A stretch of 11,069 nucleotides of DNA. Origin: Oscillospiraceae bacterium (GTDB taxonomy: Bacteria > Bacillota > Clostridia > Oscillospirales > Ruminococcaceae). Under the pieces are notes generated by a model. It saw only the letters and a program-made list of their open reading frames with translations, did not search any database and was not told where the DNA came from. The position numbers and the translations under genes are program-made. The DNA is taken from the NCBI GenBank assembly GCA_900768675.1, contig CAAGDT010000142.1, forward strand, positions 1 to 11,069, written 5' to 3'. Positions 7,101 through 11,069 of the stretch are shown one piece after another. Position 1 is the first letter of the stretch, and the number at the start of each line of letters is the position of its first letter.

Positions 7101-10100
7101 TCTGCCGCATTTTCGCCGAAAAGTGACAGCTTCATACCCGTATTAAGCCCACGGTAATCTGCATAGTATTCAGCGCTGTTCTGCCCGAAAACAGTACTTC
7201 TCTTTATATTCGCTCCCTTGTCGTACATTGTGACATAAAGGGGAATTTCAGCAGTTTCGCCCTCGTTTTTCTCATAAAAGCCGAAGAACATTCCCTTAGG
7301 TCTGCGGAGAAAATCGGGGGAAGTTACAGCTGTCGCCTTATCCCCGTACCGTCCGCAGTAAAGCCCCGTATCCGCCGCAAAAACCGCAAGCTTACGGTTT
7401 GCAACAATACCGATACGAGGGCGAAGCGCAGAAAAATCCGTGTATTCCTCGCTGTAAATTGTTTTTGCTGTTTTATCCCTTATCTTTTCTATATCAATCA
7501 CCACCTCGCCCGACATTACCCTTTCTTCAAGCAGCTCCTCAGCTCTTTGCATCTGCTCGTCCGACATAAAAAGCTCTCTGAGCTTCCCGCCGCAAAGGGC
7601 GTTTGTTATTCCGCCAAGGCTCATTCCGATATGATGCGCCATGTGGCTTTTTACAACAGCCGCTTCTCCGCCTGTTCTTGCTCCCGTAAGGTCAACCGCC
7701 TCATAAAAGCCGTATTTTTCGTGGGCAAAGCGGGGTATATCCAGTCTTGACAGGTTCGCCATACAAGCGGAAAAGCTGTGGGAAAGGGCAAGAAAAGTAG
7801 AATAAGGGCTTATAACGTACTCCTTGTCCATGCCGCCGCAAAGAGCAAGCTTCTGCACTCCGTGAGCCTTGTACTGGTAGTTGAGTTCTCTGTCAAAGGC
7901 GAAATAGCCGCTTTCCGAAATGCCGAAGGGAAGCCGCCTGCTTTTTCCTCTGTCCCTCTGGCAGTAAACCGCAAAGTTAAGCGCTTCATAGCAAAGACTG
8001 CCCTTTTTCGATTCAAGCAGAAGCTCCGGCATAAAGTACTCGAACATAGTACCCGTCCAGGCAACGGGACCTGCGTACTTTCCGTTCCTGCTCATAATCC
8101 TCGAAAGCGCCCGCCAATGGGATTTATCCGCTTTTCCTGTTGCAATTGCAAAAAAGCTGAGCATACGGGCTTCCGACATAAGCATATCGTAGCAATTCGG
8201 CGCAGTTTTCCCCGTTTTTGCGTTAAGTCCTACGGAGAAAAGATTGCGGGGGCGGTTATAGAAAACGCTTATATCCGCCCTGTCAATAAGGCTTTTTGCT
8301 TTTTGGGCAAGAGCAAAGTTCCCGAAAGAAATAAGCTCCTGCTTAACCGCCGTAAGGCAGCAAAGGAAATTGCCGCTGTCCACCGAGGAAACAAAATCGC
8401 CTAAGGGTTCAAGCGTGTCGGTTTTATACCAATTGTATAAATTTCCCCTGTATTTCTCCATTTTTTCAACGGTATCAAGGGTCTTTTCAATAAGATTTTC
8501 CGCCCTCGCCCTGTCGATAAGACCTAATTCCTTTGCACAAACGCAGGAAAGCAGATACATTCCGATATTTGTGGGAGAGGTGCGCCTTGCAACACGGTAA
8601 ACGGGGGAATACTGGACGTTATCCGGGGGCAGGTAGTTGTCCTCCTTGGTAACGTAGTCCTCGTAAAACTGCCATTGCTTTTCCGCCTGCTCCAAAAGCC
8701 GCTTTTTCTCCTCCTCCTTTACATAAGGTGTAAAGGCGGGGGTAACTATATCGCAGGTCATTGCTGCGGGTATCTGGAATGCCATTAAAAGAGCCGCAAT
8801 TCCTGTAAAAATATTACCAAAATATACTGACAGTATAAATAAAAGGAGAGCAGCCGCCGTTGGAAGTATAAGCTCCTCGTAGCCCACCGCACCCGTTTTG
8901 TCGAACTGTGAAGCAGTCTGCCATTCAAGCAGCTTTTTGCCCTTAAGCATACGGAAAAATGTGCGAAGGAAGGCGTCAGCGCTTAGTACTGCGTTTTTGG
9001 GCAGGAAGATAATCTCCCAGAAAAGCTGGGAAAAAAGCTGCCTTGAAAGAGAGGTTATAGGGGAATAAAACTCTCTTGTGTTTGAAAAGCCAAGCCCCTT
9101 AAGCGCCGCAGGAACAAGCCCGATTAAATAGGGCAGAGCCACCGGAAGCAGGGCGATTATTGCAGGAAATACAGTACCGCTTACTGCACTTATAAAAAGA
9201 GTAAGCAGAGCGTAAAAGGGATTAAGGGCACGGCGGATATTGTCCGCAAGCTTAAAGCGGGTAAGGGGAGAGAAGCGCCCGTCAAATATAAACAGGAAGT
9301 TCTGAAAATCCCCCCGAAGCCATCGGTGCTGGCGCTTGAAATAGCCCTTTGTGGTGGGCGGGAAGCTGTCGCTGAACTCACAGCCGCCGCAGTAGGCAAC
9401 TCCCAGCAGCCCGCCCTCAAGAATATCGTGGGAAAGGATTTTTTCCTCCGGCAAAGCCCCAGCACACTCCTGCATAAAGGCTTCGGTACGGATAAGTCCC
9501 TTTCCCGTAAAGGTGCCCTCGCCGAAGCAGTCGTAATAAAGCTCCGGGGAAAAGCTGTCGTAAACGCTTGCTCCCGAGCAGCCGCCAACGCCGCCGAAAA
9601 GCCGTGAAAGACCTGTTCGAAGCGACGAGGAAAGGGAGGTTGTAATCCTCGGAGCGAAAATGCCATACTCGCTGTTTATGGGGTGAAGCGCCGCTGCCGC
9701 AAGGGAATTTATGCTGTCCATAAGGGGCAGGGTGTCATAGTCCAGAGCGCAGACAAAGGGTGCGTTTCTAAGTTCCGAAGCATTTCCGAAAACCCGTCTG
9801 AAATCCTGCTCTTCGCCGCTTATAAAGCGGATAAGGGCTTCAACTGCGCCCCTTTTGCGTTCCTTGCCCTGATACTTGCCCTGAGTTTTTGAAAACTCAC
9901 GTTTGCGGAAGATAATAACGGGGCTGTCGGGGTTGGTGTCGCTGTATTTTTCGGCAGCAAGCAGTATTTCCTTGTCCTTTTCCGCTTCGGGATTGTCAGA
10001 GGGCGGAAAATCGCAGAGCAGGCACCATTTTATGTTGTCTGTATTATTCCTGATTTTCGCCTGCTTAAGCCGCTCTAAAGCCTCGTAAAGCCCATCCTCG

Positions 10101-10939
10101 CTGCTTACGAGGGCTGAAAGGGCGCAGACGATTTTATGCTTTTCGGCTTCGCTAAGCTTTACCGCCGCAACGCCCGTACCGATTACGCTTTTCAGCAGAA
10201 GCCTGTCGATTATGGTCTTGGAAACTCCGAGGGCAGGAGTAAACACCGCAAGCCCGCCTATCCAGCCGGAAATAACTATTGCAAGTGCGGTTATTCCCAC
10301 CGCAAGAGCAGTCTGCGCCACGATATAGTAGGCTGTTCCCGTATGGGGGAAAATGCGGCGGAAGTCACGGAAAATAACCTCGCCAACGCCCGTTCCGGAG
10401 CGTTCTGCGGTACGCATATACTCTGTTGACAGCCGTTCCTCCTTAATTCCCGTTGCAGAAGCGTTCATAATCGTCTTAATCATGTACAGGGATTTTGTGG
10501 CTTTGTCGCTTAAATTATAGCCCTCGTCAGTGGAATATTTTATACAGAGAGGATTAAACCTGCTATTAATATACTCTTCGTCAATATCTCCCAGGCTGTA
10601 AAACAGGTCTGCGGCGTTCTTCTCCCTGCGGCAAAGGGCACGATACTTAAGCTGCCATGATAGAGTGAGAAAATCGCTGCCCGAAAGGCTGTCGGTGTAG
10701 GGCGCAATTGCAGCGCAAAGTCCCTCGGTTGTAAGCTCCTCGGCGCTGTCGGCAATTGCACTCATAAGCGGCTCATCGCCTAAAAAATGCACCTCGAAAG
10801 GGGTTTTCTCCCTTATAAGAGCCGCCGCTTCCGCCGCAAGGCGGTAATTTCCCCCGGCTTTCAGCTCTTTTCTGATACTGCGGAGTCTTTTTTTGCAGGC
10901 GTTAAGGCTCGTCCGTGTAATTTCCCTGTTTTCCGTCAT
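4124..10939 (-). CDS. Cyclic beta-1,2-glucan synthase-like enzyme (GT84 - GH189-type - GH94)
   Basis: 2271 residues, related to the NdvB/ChvB/Cgs family of inner-membrane proteins that make cyclic beta-1,2-glucan from UDP-glucose. In order: a cytoplasmic N-terminus; hydrophobic segments near 203-240; a glycosyltransferase domain (about 300-550); membrane segments near 574-614 and 690-730; a glycoamylase-like region (about 755-1145); a beta-rich stretch (about 1170-1440); and a GH94 phosphorylase module (about 1600-2265). Key motifs of all three catalytic parts are intact. Proteobacterial homologues are about 2800 residues, so this version is compact. The start is the ATG at 10937-10939, preceded by AAGGAG at eight bases. 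An in-frame ATG 20 codons upstream (10999) lies inside a palindrome and has no good ribosome-binding site. No promoter could be chosen with confidence. It converges on the propeller gene, and the right arm of a palindromic element ends at its stop codon. Confidence 0.9.
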   Translation of the reverse strand: MTENREITRTSLNACKKRLRSIRKELKAGGNYRLAAEAAALIREKTPFEVHFLGDEPLMSAIADSAEELTTEGLCAAIAPYTDSLSGSDFLTLSWQLKYRALCRREKNAADLFYSLGDIDEEYINSRFNPLCIKYSTDEGYNLSDKATKSLYMIKTIMNASATGIKEERLSTEYMRTAERSGTGVGEVIFRDFRRIFPHTGTAYYIVAQTALAVGITALAIVISGWIGGLAVFTPALGVSKTIIDRLLLKSVIGTGVAAVKLSEAEKHKIVCALSALVSSEDGLYEALERLKQAKIRNNTDNIKWCLLCDFPPSDNPEAEKDKEILLAAEKYSDTNPDSPVIIFRKREFSKTQGKYQGKERKRGAVEALIRFISGEEQDFRRVFGNASELRNAPFVCALDYDTLPLMDSINSLAAAALHPINSEYGIFAPRITTSLSSSLRTGLSRLFGGVGGCSGASVYDSFSPELYYDCFGEGTFTGKGLIRTEAFMQECAGALPEEKILSHDILEGGLLGVAYCGGCEFSDSFPPTTKGYFKRQHRWLRGDFQNFLFIFDGRFSPLTRFKLADNIRRALNPFYALLTLFISAVSGTVFPAIIALLPVALPYLIGLVPAALKGLGFSNTREFYSPITSLSRQLFSQLFWEIIFLPKNAVLSADAFLRTFFRMLKGKKLLEWQTASQFDKTGAVGYEELILPTAAALLLFILSVYFGNIFTGIAALLMAFQIPAAMTCDIVTPAFTPYVKEEEKKRLLEQAEKQWQFYEDYVTKEDNYLPPDNVQYSPVYRVARRTSPTNIGMYLLSCVCAKELGLIDRARAENLIEKTLDTVEKMEKYRGNLYNWYKTDTLEPLGDFVSSVDSGNFLCCLTAVKQELISFGNFALAQKAKSLIDRADISVFYNRPRNLFSVGLNAKTGKTAPNCYDMLMSEARMLSFFAIATGKADKSHWRALSRIMSRNGKYAGPVAWTGTMFEYFMPELLLESKKGSLCYEALNFAVYCQRDRGKSRRLPFGISESGYFAFDRELNYQYKAHGVQKLALCGGMDKEYVISPYSTFLALSHSFSACMANLSRLDIPRFAHEKYGFYEAVDLTGARTGGEAAVVKSHMAHHIGMSLGGITNALCGGKLRELFMSDEQMQRAEELLEERVMSGEVVIDIEKIRDKTAKTIYSEEYTDFSALRPRIGIVANRKLAVFAADTGLYCGRYGDKATAVTSPDFLRRPKGMFFGFYEKNEGETAEIPLYVTMYDKGANIKRSTVFGQNSAEYYADYRGLNTGMKLSLFGENAAEIRKIAAENTLQAERKMGFYAYIEPALQEDSAYSAHPAFAQLFLKAEYDKELRLAFVHRKERHSDREIYMCLGFKDNSPFDCILSRENVLEHGKPLDFSKALSANADERAIPTPCVFMKLEFSIAPGEKFENTLFICYGESRNEVIGIANDIRNEVQVSAAISPLPESTLQGQLARRALPAILYKNVFSREILSAPCGLDRRALWKFGISGDKPIVLFRSDGDEAKTEAAALMAEGLSECGVPTDLVIICQNEKERDFANSLHQREKNCIFPLLSDELTDRETALITKSASYVLGKTEERKPPAKIMEFIPCEQDETAGREGFKEDGYVISGKGHPFCNVLASREFGCVLSQNSLGFSYAMNSRENKLTPWYNDVMQDNDGEMLLIKGNGCYYDIISGARAVFSPDKADYYGKLKKLSIKTEVRVFEKGMGKQLTVIIENNSDSEKTCALSYYTEPVMGADLGAGGYGAALMFERDEHGIYVSNSFNPEFKGEMGVWCDKEIVSTANREQFLAGEQNGEAKPFARCCAAVTARVKIPAHSTEKTVFILAYSRSDVRKMIKALQSVGTEWKRERSPIIKSGDDTLDRLYNYWLPWQTLGCRMWARSGFYQNGGAYGFRDQLQDGMGAIAFMPTETKRQILRCCASQFEEGDVLHWWHRTNRGRKGVRTKYSDDMLWLPFVTAAYCRETGDKDILRLSVQYIKGDELGSLHEKYMEVESSFVRENVYCHCKKALEKCYKTGVHGLIKIGCGDWNDGFNNVGIDGRGESVWLSMFYVRTVKDFAPIAREIGEENYAAELEKQAAELTAAIEENAFENGYYLRAFYDSGEKMGAAENECCKIDLLPQAFAELAALPDGEKRKSALKKALEVLVSDRERLIKLFTPAFDTALTEENPGYVRSYPPGIRENGGQYTHAAVWLALAVLRSGDRDTALRLTDYLNPAKRGAEFKNEPYYMTADIYTNPECIGRGGWSLYTGAAGWYYRLLGELFGDKTSE
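4145..6082 (-). other. GH94 phosphorylase module of the glucan synthase
   Basis: Residues about 1620-2265 of the synthase: an N-terminal beta-sandwich (to about 1830), a helical linker, then an (alpha/alpha)6 barrel. Motifs: YGFRDQLQDGM (from 1893), EGDVLHWWH (1927-1935), GVRTKYSDD (1943-1951), GCGDWNDGFN (2026-2035) and SYPPGIRENGGQYTHAAVW (from 2176). By family knowledge the last Asp of GDWND (residue 2032) is the general acid, and the GGQYTHAA block helps bind phosphate. In characterised synthases this part trims the growing chain by phosphorolysis and so sets ring size. The residues expected for activity are present. Confidence 0.88.
7505..8677 (-). other. Glycoamylase-like (PF10091/GH189-type) cyclisation domain
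   Basis: Residues about 755-1145 of the synthase. Conserved blocks in order: RRTSPTNIGMYLL (785-797), RGNLYNWY (831-838), SSVDSGN (851-857), SEAR (922-925), WTGTMFEYFMP (961-971), GISESGY (1006-1012), YQYKAHGV (1021-1028), KYGFYEAVD and SHMAHHIGMS (1098-1107). From memory, this region in a Thermoanaerobacter homologue was shown to carry out cyclisation by transglycosylation and founded family GH189. Candidate acidic catalytic residues are the Glu in FEYF, SESG and FYEA; I cannot say which act. The domain looks intact, which supports a cyclic rather than only linear product. Confidence 0.82.
9290..10042 (-). other. GT84 glycosyltransferase domain of the glucan synthase
   Basis: Residues about 300-550 of the synthase. 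GKERKRGAVEAL precedes the nucleotide-sugar motif ALDYDTLP, whose two aspartates (400 and 402) form the DxD metal/UDP site. FTGKG (around 477-481), LSHDILEGG (502-510) with its probable catalytic Asp, and RQHRWLRGDFQ (536-546), the (Q/R)xxRW motif, follow. All are hallmarks of processive membrane transferases, here the one that extends the beta-1,2-glucan chain from UDP-glucose at the cytoplasmic face. Nothing essential is missing. Confidence 0.88.
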
Positions 10940-10947
10940 TTTACTGT

Positions 10948-10953
10948 CTCCTT
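10948..10953 (-). promoter_or_regulatory. Ribosome-binding site that fixes the synthase start
   Basis: AAGGAG on the minus strand lies eight bases before the ATG at 10939, ideal spacing. It supports starting the protein at MTENREITRTSL rather than at the upstream in-frame ATG (10999), which would add 20 residues. Confidence 0.8.
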
Positions 10954-10970
10954 GCGATTTCCGTTCATAA

Positions 10971-11042
10971 ATTTGCGGAATATGAAAATCTGTTTTCATA
11001 TATTTTTGCCCCGGTGCGGTAAAATATACAATTACCGCAAAT
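10971..11042. promoter_or_regulatory. Nested inverted repeats upstream of the glucan synthase gene
   Basis: Three dyads are seen. ATATGAAAA/TTTTCATAT (10980-10988 and 10993-11001) is perfect with a four-base spacer. TGCGGTAA/TTACCGCA (11015-11022 and 11032-11039) is perfect with a nine-base spacer. ATTTGCGG (10971-10978) is repeated in inverted form as CCGCAAAT (11035-11042), bracketing both. They lie in the leader or promoter region, so they are good candidates for repressor or activator sites, or for a folded leader. A possible minus-strand -10, TATATT (complement of 11023-11028), sits in the spacer of the second dyad, but no matching -35 was found. Confidence 0.45.
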
Positions 11043-11069
11043 TCGGCTTACTGCCCGAAAAAGCAAGAA

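Noticed and set aside
7778..8404. A 208-codon open frame antisense to the middle of the glucan synthase gene.
   Set aside because: It overlaps strongly conserved glycoamylase-like motifs of the synthase and has no recognisable domain of its own; it is an open shadow frame caused by codon bias.
10940..10999. An N-terminal extension of the synthase by 20 residues, from an in-frame ATG at 10999.
   Set aside because: That ATG lies inside a perfect palindrome and lacks a clear ribosome-binding site, while the ATG at 10939 has AAGGAG at ideal spacing.

Overview
The window looks like a chromosomal segment of a Gram-positive Clostridia bacterium, most likely of the Ruminococcus/Oscillospiraceae type. 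The grounds are very Gram-positive ribosome-binding sites (AAGGGGG, AAGGAG, AAAGGAG), sigma-A promoters in AT-rich spacers between moderately GC-rich genes, a TTG start, and the two protein families present. The genus is an inference; no rRNA or other marker gene is in view.

Layout. Bases 1-78 hold the first 26 codons of a leftward gene for a membrane or exported protein, driven by a perfect TTGACA-N17-TATAAT promoter. The spacer 79-385 also carries a rightward extended -10 promoter. Bases 386-3913 (+) encode a 1175-residue single-pass membrane protein: an ECF-sigma-like N-terminus that has lost key residues, a small helical module, a long Glu/Lys/Ala-rich linker with nonapeptide repeats, one membrane helix, and an extracytoplasmic beta-propeller of the PF09826 type. 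Bases 4124-10939 (-) encode a 2271-residue cyclic beta-1,2-glucan synthase-like enzyme with glycosyltransferase (GT84), cyclisation (glycoamylase-like/GH189) and phosphorylase (GH94) regions in the expected order. The two large genes converge. The 210 bp between their stop codons hold two tandem hairpins and a palindromic element of about 130 bp, with long imperfect inverted arms around three internal hairpins; its right arm runs up to the synthase stop codon. The synthase is preceded by nested inverted repeats (10971-11042).

How they may work together. The synthase would build, cyclise and trim beta-1,2-glucan from UDP-glucose at the membrane. The propeller protein could sense something outside the cell and hold a sigma-like domain inside. 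Nothing in the sequence links the two genes beyond adjacency; they are transcribed toward each other from separate promoters. The most unusual items are the membrane-tethered degenerate sigma/propeller fusion and the palindromic element between the converging genes.
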